This document shows positions 10,048 to 19,088 of a DNA stretch of 64,000 bases, piece after piece. Position numbers and translations under genes: made by a program. This stretch comes from Sulfurimonas sp. HSL-1656 (GTDB taxonomy: Bacteria > Campylobacterota > Campylobacteria > Campylobacterales > Sulfurimonadaceae): contig NZ_CP147915.1 of assembly GCF_039645585.1 (NCBI RefSeq), positions 1 through 64,000 on the forward strand. Direction: 5' to 3'. The notes under the pieces were generated by a model. The model made no database searches, was not told the DNA's origin, and worked only from the letters and a program-made list of their open reading frames with translations. The first letter of the stretch is position 1; each line of letters opens with the position of its first letter.

Positions 10048-11538
10048 ATGAAGAAACATACCAAAATTCTGGCGACCGTCGGCCCGGCCTGCGAGGACGT
10101 CGACACCCTGGAGCGGATGATCCGCGCGGGCGTGAACGTCTTCCGTCTCAATTTCAGCCACGGAACCCACGACTACCACGAAGCAAACCTCAAGCGCATC
10201 TACGAAGCGGCGGGCCGCTGCGGCCTCATCGTCGGCGTCCTGCAGGATATCAGCGGGCCGAAAGTACGCATCGGCGAGATCGACGGCACCGTGGAACTCT
10301 CCCCCGGCGATGTCATCGAGTTTGTGACCGAAGAGACCGTCGGCAGCTTTGTCGAACCGGGTCGCCTGCGCCTCAGCCTCAACCATCCGGAACTGCTCTC
10401 CAAAGTCCAGGCAGGGGAGGCGATCTATTTCGCCGACGGCTCTCTGCGCACCACGGTCGTCGAAGCGGGCGAGAGCGTCGTCTGCGAAGTGCAGAACAGC
10501 GGGAAGCTCAGCTCCCGAAAGGGTGTTAATTTCCCGAACACCTCTTTGGGACTCGCGGTCCTGACGGAGAAGGACCGCGAGGATATCGCCTGGGGGGTAA
10601 AGAACGGCGTCGATTTCATGGCGATCTCGTTCGTGCAGACGGCGAAGGATATGGAAGACGTGCGCGCCGAAGTGGAACGCCATGGCGGAACCCCCCAGCT
10701 TATCGCGAAGATCGAGAAGTTTGATGCCGTCGAAAACATCGATGCCATCCTCGAAGCCAGCGACGGGCTGATGGTGGCGCGGGGCGATCTGGGCATCGAA
10801 GTGCCTTTCTACAAAGTGCCGACGCTGCAGAAGATGCTTATCCGCAAAGCCAACGAAAAGAGCAAACCCGTCATCACCGCGACGCAGATGCTCCTCTCCA
10901 TGACCCAGGCCGAACGGGCGACGCGGGCGGAGATCAGCGATGTCGCCAACGCCGTACTCGACGGTACCGACTGCGTGATGCTCTCTGAGGAGAGCGCCGT
11001 GGGGGCCTACCCGGTTAAAGCGGTCGAAACGATGACGCAGACGATCCGCGAAACGGAAAAGATCTACCCGTATCATAAGTTCGCGCAGTTCATCTGTTTC
11101 GACGAGATGGACGTCATCGACGAATCGGCGGTGCTGCTGTCGCAGAAGATCGATGCCGAGGCCATTATTGCGCTGACGGCCTCGGGCCAGTCGGCAAAAA
11201 AACTGGCACGATACCGCCCCGAAAACCCCATACTTGCCGTGATGCACAGTGACCGCGTAGCACGGATGCTGACCCTGGTCTGGGGGGTCGTTCCGGCGTT
11301 CCTGACGCGCACGACGAGTGTGGACAAGATGCTGATTGAAGTGATCCAGAGCGGCTTGGCGCGTCAGGTGTTGAGCCGTCACGCCATGTACATTGTCACC
11401 GCGGGAGACCCCGTCGGTGTCCCCGGCACGACGAACGCCATCCGTATCCTGCGTGAGAGCGAGATGGAGTATTTCGCTTCGGCGGCGCTCAAAAAGCGCT
11501 CCAAAAAGATGCCCGAGGGTGCCGCAACCCTCTTTTGA
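10048..11538 (+). CDS. pyk: Pyruvate kinase
   Basis: Converts phosphoenolpyruvate and ADP to pyruvate and ATP. It has 496 aa. The N-terminus KKHTKILATVGPA and NFSHG near residue 37 are conserved, and the active-site region VARGDLGIEVPFYKVP is intact near residue 246. A C-terminal allosteric domain is present. The start at 10048 was chosen over an in-frame ATG 54 bases upstream because GGAAGGA lies just before it and family members begin here. It is the first gene of a plus-strand run with zwf, pgl, edd and eda, spaced 15 bases from zwf. Its presence in this operon points to catabolic (glycolytic-direction) flux. Confidence 0.96.
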   Translation: MKKHTKILATVGPACEDVDTLERMIRAGVNVFRLNFSHGTHDYHEANLKRIYEAAGRCGLIVGVLQDISGPKVRIGEIDGTVELSPGDVIEFVTEETVGSFVEPGRLRLSLNHPELLSKVQAGEAIYFADGSLRTTVVEAGESVVCEVQNSGKLSSRKGVNFPNTSLGLAVLTEKDREDIAWGVKNGVDFMAISFVQTAKDMEDVRAEVERHGGTPQLIAKIEKFDAVENIDAILEASDGLMVARGDLGIEVPFYKVPTLQKMLIRKANEKSKPVITATQMLLSMTQAERATRAEISDVANAVLDGTDCVMLSEESAVGAYPVKAVETMTQTIRETEKIYPYHKFAQFICFDEMDVIDESAVLLSQKIDAEAIIALTASGQSAKKLARYRPENPILAVMHSDRVARMLTLVWGVVPAFLTRTTSVDKMLIEVIQSGLARQVLSRHAMYIVTAGDPVGVPGTTNAIRILRESEMEYFASAALKKRSKKMPEGAATLF

Positions 11539-11553
11539 CAAAGGACGACCATT

Positions 11554-13020
11554 ATGAGTGAAACCGCCAACGTTTGCGATATTGTTATTTTCGGAGGGCA
11601 CGGGGACCTTTCCCTTCGGAAGCTGATCCCGGCCCTTTACCATCTCTGCAGCGACGGTTACGTCGCACCGACGAGCCGCATCATCGCCACGAGCCGCCAT
11701 GACGTACCGCGCGAAGAACACCTCGCCCTGGTCAAGGAGAAGCTGCAGTTTTTCCTCAAGGATGGCTGCTTTGAAGAGGCTAAATGGGAGACCTTCGCGC
11801 AGCAGCTCGAAGTGGTCACCGTCGACCTGGGCGTGGAGGAGAGCTACGGCGCGCTGGCGGCGATGCTCGGCGAATACCCGGACCGGGACCGCGTCAACTA
11901 CCTTTCGACCGCCCCGACCTTTTTCGGACCCATCTGCAAGTCGCTCAACCACTGGCGGCTGATCACACCGAAAAGCCGCGTGGTCCTGGAGAAGCCGATC
12001 GGCCGCGACCTGGCATCGTCACGGGAGATCAACAATGAGGTCGCCCGCTACTTCGAAGAGCAGGCGATCTTCCGTATCGACCACTACCTGGGCAAAGATA
12101 CGGTGCAGAACATTCTCGCGCTGCGTTTTTCGAACATGCTCTTCATGCCGCTGTGGAACGGCCAGGATATCGACCACGTCCAGATCACGGCGGCCGAGAG
12201 CGTCGGTCTGGAGGGGCGGCACAGCTATTACGAGGATTACGGTGCTTTCCGGGACATGATCCAGAACCACCTCATGCAGCTGCTCTGCCTCGTGGCGATG
12301 GAACCGCCCTGTTCGCTCGAAGCCGACAGCATCCGTGACGAAAAGGTGAAAGTGCTGCGGTCGCTGCGCCCCTTCGGTTCGGACGATGTCCGGGACAAAA
12401 CGGTCCGGGGCCGCTATACGGCGGGGGTGATCAACTCCGAAAAAGTCCCCGGGTACCTCGAAGAGGGGGTTTCGCCCGATTCGACGACCGAGACCTTCGC
12501 GGCGGTGAGGGTTGAAGTGGACAACTGGCGCTGGCAGGGGGTGCCTTTCTACCTGCGGACCGGCAAACGGATGAGCAAGCGCTATACGGAGATCGTCGTC
12601 CAGTTCAAGGAGGTGCCGTACCAGATCTTCGCCAACAAGGGGCGCTGCATCTCCCCGAACCGGCTGGTCATCATGCTCCAGCCCGAGGAGAGCATCAAGC
12701 TCAAGATCATGACGAAGATCCCGGGTCTCTCCGAGCAGATGCACCTGCGGGAGATGGCGCTCGATCTGAACATCCCCGAAAACGCCCCCCGTACTCCCGA
12801 GGCGTACGAGCGCCTGCTGCTCGACGTCATCCGGAACAACGCCACGCTCTTTATGCGGCGTGATGAGGTTGAAGCCGCGTGGAAATGGGCGGACCCGATC
12901 CTCGAAGAGTGGGAAGGGGGCACGGTCGGTCTTAAGAACTACGCCGCCGGCACCGACGGCCCGACCGCGGCCATCGCGATGATCGAGCGAGACGGCAGGA
13001 GCTGGTATGAAGAGCACTGA
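11554..13020 (+). CDS. zwf: Glucose-6-phosphate 1-dehydrogenase
   Basis: Oxidises glucose 6-phosphate to 6-phosphoglucono-delta-lactone, reducing NADP+ or NAD+. It has 488 aa, full length. The N-terminal nucleotide-binding motif reads GGHGDLSLRKL near residue 11 (GASGDLxxRKL in most relatives). The active-site signature reads RIDHYLGKDTVQNIL near residue 171, with Asp where most enzymes have Glu in HYLGKE. The AAGGACGACC ribosome-binding site precedes the ATG. The 3 prime end overlaps pgl by 14 bases, so the two are translationally coupled. The cofactor preference cannot be read from the sequence. Confidence 0.95.
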   Translation: MSETANVCDIVIFGGHGDLSLRKLIPALYHLCSDGYVAPTSRIIATSRHDVPREEHLALVKEKLQFFLKDGCFEEAKWETFAQQLEVVTVDLGVEESYGALAAMLGEYPDRDRVNYLSTAPTFFGPICKSLNHWRLITPKSRVVLEKPIGRDLASSREINNEVARYFEEQAIFRIDHYLGKDTVQNILALRFSNMLFMPLWNGQDIDHVQITAAESVGLEGRHSYYEDYGAFRDMIQNHLMQLLCLVAMEPPCSLEADSIRDEKVKVLRSLRPFGSDDVRDKTVRGRYTAGVINSEKVPGYLEEGVSPDSTTETFAAVRVEVDNWRWQGVPFYLRTGKRMSKRYTEIVVQFKEVPYQIFANKGRCISPNRLVIMLQPEESIKLKIMTKIPGLSEQMHLREMALDLNIPENAPRTPEAYERLLLDVIRNNATLFMRRDEVEAAWKWADPILEEWEGGTVGLKNYAAGTDGPTAAIAMIERDGRSWYEEH

Positions 13021-13702
13021 GAACGTTTTTCACATCTACGATTCGCTCCCGACCCTGCACAAGATGCTGGCCTACAAGGTGGCACGGGACCTCGAAGCGG
13101 CCATTGCGGCGAAGGGGAGCGCGTCGCTGATGCTCTCGGGCGGCAATACGCCGCGCCCTTTCCTCGTCCAGCTCGCCGCCGAGAATATCGACTGGAGCCG
13201 GGTGACCGTGGGGCTCGTGGATGAACGCTGGGTCGACCCGGAGTCGGGGGCGAGCAACGAGAACCTTGTCCGCAGCGAGCTGCTGGCCAACGGGGCCGGT
13301 GCGGCGACTTTCGTCGGCATGTACCATTCCGGCGAGACGACGGCGGAGGCGGTATCCGAGGTCGAAGCCGATTACAGGGCCCTTTTCCCCTTCGACGTCG
13401 TGGTGTTGGGGATGGGGGGTGACGGCCATACCGCATCGCTCTTTCCCGGGCGGCCCGAACTGCAGACGCTGCTGAACGATACTGTACTCTGCGGGGCCGC
13501 CGAGGCGCCGGTGGATCCGAAAGAGCGGATGTCGCTTTCGCTGTATGCGATCGCCTCGGCAGCGCACTGCTACCTGCACATCGAGGGCGGGGCGAAACTG
13601 GCCGTCTACGAAGCCGCCCTCGACAGCGACGAAGTCGATACAATGCCGGTGAGGGCTATACTGAACCATCCTGACATCGCCCTGGAAGTCTTTTACGCAT
13701 AG
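13007..13702 (+). CDS. pgl: 6-phosphogluconolactonase (DevB type)
   Basis: Hydrolyses 6-phosphogluconolactone to 6-phosphogluconate. It has 231 aa, the size of the DevB/SOL family. LMLSGGNTPRPF lies near residue 41 and GLVDERWV near 68. SNENLVR and the conserved GMGGDGHTASLFPG (near 142) follow. The start lies inside the zwf 3 prime end. The gene links zwf to edd in the same operon and is followed by edd after only six bases. Confidence 0.93.
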   Translation: MKSTENVFHIYDSLPTLHKMLAYKVARDLEAAIAAKGSASLMLSGGNTPRPFLVQLAAENIDWSRVTVGLVDERWVDPESGASNENLVRSELLANGAGAATFVGMYHSGETTAEAVSEVEADYRALFPFDVVVLGMGGDGHTASLFPGRPELQTLLNDTVLCGAAEAPVDPKERMSLSLYAIASAAHCYLHIEGGAKLAVYEAALDSDEVDTMPVRAILNHPDIALEVFYA

Positions 13703-13708
13703 GAGGAG

Positions 13709-15544
13709 ATGATGCATCCTGTTATCCTTGAAGTGACCGAGCGGATCCGAACACGATCCCTGCCGACCCGCGAACGCTACCTGCAGCGGATCGAGGCGGC
13801 GCACCACGCACACCGCGCCAACCGCGAAGTGCTGGGGTGCAGCAACCTCGCCCACGCCATGGCGGCGGAGTCCGACGATGAAAAGAGCAAACTGGCGGGA
13901 ACGGCGACACCCCATATCGGGATCGTCACCGCCTACAACGACATGCTCTCCGCGCACCAGCCCTATGCCACCTATCCCCCGCTGATCAAGCGGGCTCTCA
14001 TGGACGTCGGTGCGACAGCACAGGTCGCCGGCGGGGTCCCGGCGATGTGCGACGGGGTGACCCAGTCGCAGCCCGGGATGGAGCTCTCGCTTTTCAGCCG
14101 TGACACCATCGCGATGGCGACGGGCATTGCCCTGTCGCACAACGTCTTCGACGGGGCGCTCTACCTCGGTGTCTGCGACAAGATCGTGCCGGGGCTGCTC
14201 ATCGGGGCGCTGACCTTCGGACACCTGCCCGCCGTTTTCGTCCCCGCAGGGCCGATGCCCTCGGGGATCAGCAACGCCGAAAAGGCGCTGGTACGCCAGG
14301 AGTACGCCCAGGGCAAGGTCGGCAAGGACGCCCTGCTGCGGACCGAGGCCGCTTCATACCACAGCAGCGGGACCTGCACCTTCTACGGCACGGCCAACTC
14401 GAACCAGATGCTGATGGAGATCATGGGGCTGCACATTCCCGGCAGCGCCTTCGTCAATACGAACACGCCGCTGCGCGACGCGCTGACGTCGGCGGCGGCG
14501 CAGCGGGCGGCGGCACTGACCCAGCTGGGAGACGACTACCTGCCCGTCGGGCGGATGATCGACGAGTGCAGTTTCGTCAATGCTATTATCGGCCTGATGG
14601 CGACGGGGGGGTCGACGAACCATACTCTCCACCTCATCGCCATGGCCAAGGCGGCAGGGATCGTGCTGACCTGGGACGATTTCGACGCCCTTTCCGCCGT
14701 GACCCCTCTGCTTTGCAAGATGTACCCCAACGGCCAGGCGGACGTCAACCACTTCCGCGACGCGGGGGGCATGGGCCTGGTCATCCGCGAACTCCTCGAC
14801 GCGGGGCTGCTGCACGAGGGGGTCCAGACCGTGATGGGGCCGGGACTGCGCCGCTACACGGAGTCCCCGCTGCTCGACGCGGGGAAACTGGCCTTTGTGT
14901 CCGCGCCGGAGGTATCGCGCAACCCCGACGTCGTTTCGACCGTGGAGGAGCCTTTCTCCCACGAAGGGGGGCTGGCGCTGCTGGAGGGGAACCTCGGCCG
15001 CAGCGTCATCAAGATCTCGGCGCTCAAGCCGGAACTGATGCATATCGAGGGGGAAGCGCGGGTCTTCGACTCCCAGGAGGCGCTGCAGAGCGCGTTCAGG
15101 GCGGGGGAGCTCGAACGCGACTTCATCGCCGTCGTCCGTTTCCAGGGGCCCGGAGCCAACGGCATGCCGGAGCTGCACGGCCTGATGCCGCCGCTGGGCG
15201 TGCTGCAGGACAAGGGGTACAAGGTCGCCATCGTCACCGACGGCCGGATGTCGGGAGCATCGGGCAAGGTGCCCTCAGCCATCCACATGACGCCAGAAGC
15301 GGCCCACGGCGGCCTGCTGGCCAAGGTGCGCGACGGGGACCGCATGGTGCTCGACGTGCATGAAAAAAAGCTGGAGCTCCTGGTAGACGCGGCGGAGCTG
15401 GCCAAGCGTGAGCCCGCCGCGCCGTCGCTCCTGCACAACCGGCACGGCATGGGGCGGGAGCTCTTTGCCCTGATGCGCCAGAACGTCGGCAGCGCCGAAG
15501 AGGGTGCGACGATCTTTGATGCGGTCGGAGAGGAGCGGGCATGA
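13709..15544 (+). CDS. edd: 6-phosphogluconate dehydratase (Entner-Doudoroff)
   Basis: Dehydrates 6-phosphogluconate to 2-keto-3-deoxy-6-phosphogluconate. At 611 aa it is a standard IlvD/Edd family length with a [4Fe-4S] cluster. Likely cluster cysteines lie in [16 protein letters not shown] (near residue 115), in [10 protein letters not shown] (near 154) and in [15 protein letters not shown] (near 221). The C-terminal [17 protein letters not shown] motif is intact. TAGGAGGAG at 13700 both ends pgl and provides the ribosome-binding site; the ATG at 13712 is an equally possible start. The ATGA overlap with eda shows coupling. The Edd-type length and operon partners exclude dihydroxyacid dehydratase. 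Confidence 0.95.
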   Translation: MMHPVILEVTERIRTRSLPTRERYLQRIEAAHHAHRANREVLGCSNLAHAMAAESDDEKSKLAGTATPHIGIVTAYNDMLSAHQPYATYPPLIKRALMDVGATAQVAGGVPAMCDGVTQSQPGMELSLFSRDTIAMATGIALSHNVFDGALYLGVCDKIVPGLLIGALTFGHLPAVFVPAGPMPSGISNAEKALVRQEYAQGKVGKDALLRTEAASYHSSGTCTFYGTANSNQMLMEIMGLHIPGSAFVNTNTPLRDALTSAAAQRAAALTQLGDDYLPVGRMIDECSFVNAIIGLMATGGSTNHTLHLIAMAKAAGIVLTWDDFDALSAVTPLLCKMYPNGQADVNHFRDAGGMGLVIRELLDAGLLHEGVQTVMGPGLRRYTESPLLDAGKLAFVSAPEVSRNPDVVSTVEEPFSHEGGLALLEGNLGRSVIKISALKPELMHIEGEARVFDSQEALQSAFRAGELERDFIAVVRFQGPGANGMPELHGLMPPLGVLQDKGYKVAIVTDGRMSGASGKVPSAIHMTPEAAHGGLLAKVRDGDRMVLDVHEKKLELLVDAAELAKREPAAPSLLHNRHGMGRELFALMRQNVGSAEEGATIFDAVGEERA

Positions 15545-16167
15545 CAACTCTGGAACTTTTCAAGATCTCGCCGGTCGTTCCGGTCGTCGTACTTGAGCGT
15601 GTGGCGGATGCCGTGCCGCTGGCCGAAGCGCTGCTCGAAGGGGGCGTGGGCATTATGGAAGTCACCCTGCGCAGCGACGCGGCGCTTGAATGCATCGAAG
15701 CGATCTCCAAAGTGGTACCGGAGATGAACGTCGGGGCGGGCACCGTCATCAACGCCGGCGACCTGCTGCGGGTCCGCGATGCGGGGGGGCGGTTTTCGTT
15801 CAGTCCCGGCATCAGCCCGGAGCTGCTGTCGGCGAGTGCGCAGGAGGGGATCACCTTCATCCCCGGCGTTGCGACGGCCAGCGAGCTGATGGCGGCCATC
15901 AATGCCGGTATCAGCGGGTGCAAGCTCTTCCCCGCCACCGCCGTGGGCGGCGTCGAGCTGCTCAGGGGGTTCGCGGGGCCTTTCCCGGAAATGCGTTTCT
16001 GCCCCACCGGCGGTGTCAGTCTGGCGAATATGAACGACTTCCTCTCCCTCCCCAACGTCTCCTGCGTCGGCGGCAGCTGGATCGTTCCCAAAACGGCAGT
16101 AGGCGCAGGTGAGTTCGAAAAGATCACGGCGCTTTGCAAAGAGGCGCTCGGCAGTGTACGGAGCTGA
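15541..16167 (+). CDS. eda: 2-keto-3-deoxy-6-phosphogluconate aldolase
   Basis: Class I aldolase splitting KDPG into pyruvate and glyceraldehyde 3-phosphate. It has 208 aa. The substrate-binding [14 protein letters not shown] is near residue 39 and [10 protein letters not shown] near 65. The Schiff-base lysine is in [12 protein letters not shown] near 127, followed by FCPTGGVS near 152. The start overlaps the edd stop (ATGA). The operon ends here, with a rho-independent terminator 28 bases downstream. Confidence 0.95.
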   Translation: MTTLELFKISPVVPVVVLERVADAVPLAEALLEGGVGIMEVTLRSDAALECIEAISKVVPEMNVGAGTVINAGDLLRVRDAGGRFSFSPGISPELLSASAQEGITFIPGVATASELMAAINAGISGCKLFPATAVGGVELLRGFAGPFPEMRFCPTGGVSLANMNDFLSLPNVSCVGGSWIVPKTAVGAGEFEKITALCKEALGSVRS

Positions 16168-16194
16168 CGTTTCGTCTCCATCGTGAAAGATGCG

Positions 16195-16217
16195 GCGCTT
16201 TACCAAGCGCTGTTTTT
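16195..16217 (+). terminator. Rho-independent terminator of the Entner-Doudoroff operon
   Basis: The stem GCGCTT (16195-16200) pairs with AAGCGC (16205-16210) around the loop TACC, followed by TGTTTTT. It sits directly after eda and marks the end of the operon. Confidence 0.8.
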
Positions 16218-16510
16218 CCCAGACTTTTCACTGACGAGAGCAGGCAAATTAAATTATTACTAATACCTATACTTTCTTCTTTCTTTTTTTATTAAATTTT
16301 TGAATATATCGGCCTTAAGGTGCATCTTGCCTGCCGCCCCGGTGTATCTAACAGTAACAATATTGAAATTGTGAACGAGAGTGATGAAATTTAGCGCAGT
16401 TTTAATACGTAGCGAAAATGAATTTTTGTAATAATTATGTGACGAGCCTGAGACGCTGTTGAGTCGGCAGCGCAGTAGACTTACGCATTTTATCATTAAG
16501 GAATTATCAG
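16218..16510. other. AT-rich non-coding gap with no recognised gene
   Basis: The stretch from the terminator to the next start is clearly more AT-rich than its surroundings at 16240-16450. An open frame of 78 codons on the minus strand has no ribosome-binding site and an unlikely composition, so I do not call it. A small inverted repeat, CGCTG...CAGCG, lies at about 16453-16471 in the likely leader of the downstream gene. The base composition and lack of coding signs leave room for a small RNA or an old insertion, but nothing specific is visible. Confidence 0.4.
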
Positions 16511-16777
16511 ATGTTCATCACGTCAAAAGAGGTTGAAAACGTCATTGGAAAAGAGCTGGCGGACCGCCTGTGCGAATGGCTGCGCACGAGTTCGCCGATC
16601 AGTTGCATTATCGAACAGGGTTCTGAAAATACGATACGTTTCAACATAGACGAGGCAATGGATTTTTCCAAGATCAAGATGCACAGCGATGCACTCAAAC
16701 GCGAGTTTTTCCCGCATATCGCCAAGCTCAAACAGTACAAGGTAAGCACGCCGCTCAGAGCTGACCTCTCCGCGTAA
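16511..16777 (+). CDS. Small hypothetical protein (88 aa)
   Basis: No family was recognised. It has 88 aa and is soluble, with an amphipathic N-terminal part (VIGKELADRLCEWLR) and no signal peptide. The ATG follows AAGGAATTATCAG, a usable ribosome-binding site. It stands alone between a long AT-rich leader and the MOSC gene. Codon use resembles that of nearby genes, so it is probably real. Confidence 0.6.
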   Translation: MFITSKEVENVIGKELADRLCEWLRTSSPISCIIEQGSENTIRFNIDEAMDFSKIKMHSDALKREFFPHIAKLKQYKVSTPLRADLSA

Positions 16778-16830
16778 TATCCCCGCGTTCTCCTCTCCCC
16801 GCCCGGCCCTTCTAGGGTATGATTTCAGTG

Positions 16831-17310
16831 ATGAATGAAATACAGGGCAGGGTCACATCCCTTCTTATCGGTCCCGAAGCAAAGCAGCCGCTTACACGTG
16901 TTCCCTCCGTGACTGCCGTTGCCGGCAGGGGATTTGTCGGCGACCGCTACTATTTCGGCTGCGGCAGTTTCAATGCGCCCCAGTTCGACCCGGGTGTGCG
17001 GGAAGTGACGCTGATCGCCGCCGAAGCGATCGCCGAGTGCAACGAGAGGCTCGCTACGGCCTTTTCGCCTCCCGACTTCCGGCGCAACATCGTCACGGAG
17101 GGGGTTGACCTGGCCCTGCTCAAGCAAAAGCGCTTCCGTATCGGGGAAGTGACGCTGCGGTGGGTGCGGAGCGCGCCGCCCTGCCGCTACCTTTCACGGC
17201 TGACAGGCGAGGATATGATGATTGGACTCAAGGGGATAGGCGGTATCCGCGCCGTGATCGAAACGGGCGGGACGATCAGTGAAGGGGATGCTCTTTATGT
17301 CCTACCGTGA
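16831..17310 (+). CDS. MOSC domain protein
   Basis: MOSC domains occur in molybdenum-cofactor sulfurases and in YiiM-like enzymes that handle N-hydroxylated compounds; the substrate here is unknown. It has 159 aa. The family pattern is seen in GRGFVGDRYYFG near residue 34, REVTLIAAEAI near 56 and FRRNIVTEGVDL near 89. The conserved cysteine is in APPCRYL near 118. An in-frame ATG at 16819 exists, but AGGG is only one base before it; that site is better placed for 16831. The stop overlaps the next small gene. Confidence 0.82.
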   Translation: MNEIQGRVTSLLIGPEAKQPLTRVPSVTAVAGRGFVGDRYYFGCGSFNAPQFDPGVREVTLIAAEAIAECNERLATAFSPPDFRRNIVTEGVDLALLKQKRFRIGEVTLRWVRSAPPCRYLSRLTGEDMMIGLKGIGGIRAVIETGGTISEGDALYVLP

Positions 17311-17548
17311 AAAACTGCGCGCCTTTCCGGACGGGGCGCAAGAGGTGCTTTACGAAGGGAAGCGCTGGCTCATGCGCAAGGAGACGCACCTGGAAGGCAG
17401 ACTCATCAAGCTCTACGCCGAAGAGCTCGGAGGCAATGACTTCGTGAGCCTGAACTACTATGAGACTGCTTCCGCCCCCCTGCTCAAACCCTGCGAGATG
17501 CCCGCGGAGAAGGTGATCGCTTTTATCGAGAAGGCCACGCTGCCGTAA
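17297..17548 (+). CDS. Small hypothetical protein (83 aa)
   Basis: No family was recognised. It has 83 aa, starts MSYREKLRAFPDG, is basic in the middle, and contains no membrane segment. The start at 17297 was chosen because GAAGGGG at 17281-17287 is a good ribosome-binding site; upstream GTG and ATG codons in frame lack one. It overlaps the end of the MOSC gene by 14 bases, so it is likely co-expressed with it. Function is unknown; the coupling suggests a role with the MOSC protein. Confidence 0.65.
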   Translation: MSYREKLRAFPDGAQEVLYEGKRWLMRKETHLEGRLIKLYAEELGGNDFVSLNYYETASAPLLKPCEMPAEKVIAFIEKATLP

Positions 17549-17556
17549 GTGTGGAG

Positions 17557-17580
17557 CGCCGCCGGCACTCAATGGCGGCG
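17557..17580. terminator. Inverted repeat between convergent genes
   Basis: The seven-base arms CGCCGCC (17557-17563) and GGCGGCG (17574-17580) lie in the 36-base gap between two convergent genes. There is no T-run on either side, so termination by this hairpin is only a suggestion. Confidence 0.35.
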
Positions 17581-17584
17581 GGGA

Positions 17585-18781
17585 TCAGAAGGTGTACGTT
17601 ACCTGCATGCTGACGCTGGTCTGGCTGTGTTTCGATCCGATCTCGTAGGGACCGGAGAGATTGGCGGAGGTGAACCGCTCTTCCGTTTCCGGCGCATAGG
17701 CGAAGGCGAGGTCGCACGCGAGCGTTTCATTGAGGTTATAGGTCCCCCCGAGGGTGAAGTGCTGTTCCACGGTGGCCGGGAAACCGAGCAGGTTGAACAT
17801 GTTCAGTGCCGCGCCGCCGTTGCTCATCCAGTCAAGCTCTCTGATCGGGCTTTTCGCGTAGTTGTATCCCGCTCTGAGCTGCCCCAGGTCAGACGTGAAC
17901 TGGTAGCCGACCATAAAGACGTCCTGATCTTTCCAGCCGAAATCCTTGTACCCTGTGGCGTCGCTCCAGGCAATACGTTTATAGTCGAACGCGGCGGTAT
18001 GGCCGCCCAGAGTGTAGGAGAGTCCCGCGCCGTATTCGGCCGGCTGCTCCAGCTCGGAAGAGATGCCGGTAACGCCCGCGGACGCAAAGGGGGCCGTTGC
18101 ATTCGTCAGCTGGTCTTTGTAATCCATCGTGATAGCTGATTTGTAGACGAAGCCCACCTTCGCACCCGTAATGCCGGCTTCGCCCAGGTCGTACGACGCC
18201 CCCAGGGTGTACCCCAGCGCGATATCCTGCGCAATGCCCGAGCCCACCGTGGTCCCGTTGTTATAGTTGATATCCAGTGCCCCGTACTGCACAATCGCCG
18301 TCGCGCCGATGCTGAAGCCGTGGGTAGTATATGCTACCGGGACGCCGAACTGCATCAGCTGCAGGTTCGTCACCATCTGCATCGTGGTCCCCGAGGTATC
18401 TTCGCGGTAATCCGTTCCCATACCCCCGGTACCCCACATCCCGACGCCGAGGTAGAGGTTGTCATTGATCTTGGCCGCGATCGATACTTCCGGAATGACG
18501 TTCAGGTCGGCATCGCTCTGGCGGTAACCTGTACCCCCGTCGTATTTGACATCCGGCATGAACACCGTGCCGCCGAAGGAGATCTCCGTGGCCGGGACTT
18601 CGGTGATCATCGCGGGGTTGGCCAGCGCCGATTCCGCCCCGTGGCTCATGCCGATACCGATGCCGCCCATGCCGCGTGCTTTTGCACCGAGCCCGATGAG
18701 GTGGTCGCCGTTGGTCGCGTATGCTGAGGTTGCCCCAAGGGCCGCTACGGCTGCCAGTGCCAAACGTGCTGATGTTTTCAT
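17585..18781 (-). CDS. OmpP1/FadL/TodX family outer-membrane channel
   Basis: FadL-type beta-barrels import hydrophobic molecules such as long-chain fatty acids or aromatics. It has 398 aa. A signal peptide (residues 1-22, ending SAYA) is followed by TNGDHLIGLGAKARGMGGI, the N-terminal hatch signature of the family. SHGAESALANPA is near residue 46, and the protein ends in VTYTF, a typical outer-membrane barrel terminus. It is monocistronic with an AT-rich upstream region. The substrate cannot be inferred; no fatty-acid genes lie nearby. Confidence 0.9.
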   Translation of the reverse strand: MKTSARLALAAVAALGATSAYATNGDHLIGLGAKARGMGGIGIGMSHGAESALANPAMITEVPATEISFGGTVFMPDVKYDGGTGYRQSDADLNVIPEVSIAAKINDNLYLGVGMWGTGGMGTDYREDTSGTTMQMVTNLQLMQFGVPVAYTTHGFSIGATAIVQYGALDINYNNGTTVGSGIAQDIALGYTLGASYDLGEAGITGAKVGFVYKSAITMDYKDQLTNATAPFASAGVTGISSELEQPAEYGAGLSYTLGGHTAAFDYKRIAWSDATGYKDFGWKDQDVFMVGYQFTSDLGQLRAGYNYAKSPIRELDWMSNGGAALNMFNLLGFPATVEQHFTLGGTYNLNETLACDLAFAYAPETEERFTSANLSGPYEIGSKHSQTSVSMQVTYTF

Positions 18782-19028
18782 ATGTTCTCCTGAATATAGT
18801 TAATAAAAATTCAAAAAAAGAGCGCGTCTACCCGTCACAATTTTTTATTGCATAATAGTTTAATGCCCATGTAAAATGAATAGGTATTTCTGTCAATTAT
18901 TTGCCTATTACTATAAATAAGGGTTTTTTTGATAGAAAAAACAGTTAATTGAAAATTGATTTAAAAAATAAATATTTAATATATATCAAGGTTGGTCACA
19001 GTTAGGTTTCAATGTTGTGGGAGTCGCC
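18782..19028. other. AT-rich intergenic region upstream of the FadL-type gene
   Basis: Almost purely AT-rich DNA at about 18815-19010, between the FadL-type start and the amine oxidase-like gene. It probably carries the FadL promoter on the minus strand. I see no open frame with coding features and no clear repeat. Confidence 0.5.
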
Positions 19029-19067
19029 CGGAGCGCTCATGCTCCGAAAACGGCATGGAATTGCCGT
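19029..19067 (-). terminator. Terminator-like hairpins after the amine oxidase-like gene
   Basis: Read on the minus strand, ACGGCA and TGCCGT (plus-strand arms 19050-19055 and 19062-19067) form a stem followed by four T (19047-19050). A second stem, CGGAGC/GCTCCG, lies at 19029-19046. They sit 22 bases after the stop of the minus-strand flavoprotein gene. Confidence 0.6.
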
Positions 19068-19088
19068 CAGATCGGTGAGGTGCGAAGG

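Noticed and set aside
16260-16496. A 78-codon open frame on the minus strand in the AT-rich gap
   Set aside because: No ribosome-binding site, irregular composition and no recognisable features; AT-rich DNA with chance open frame is more likely.
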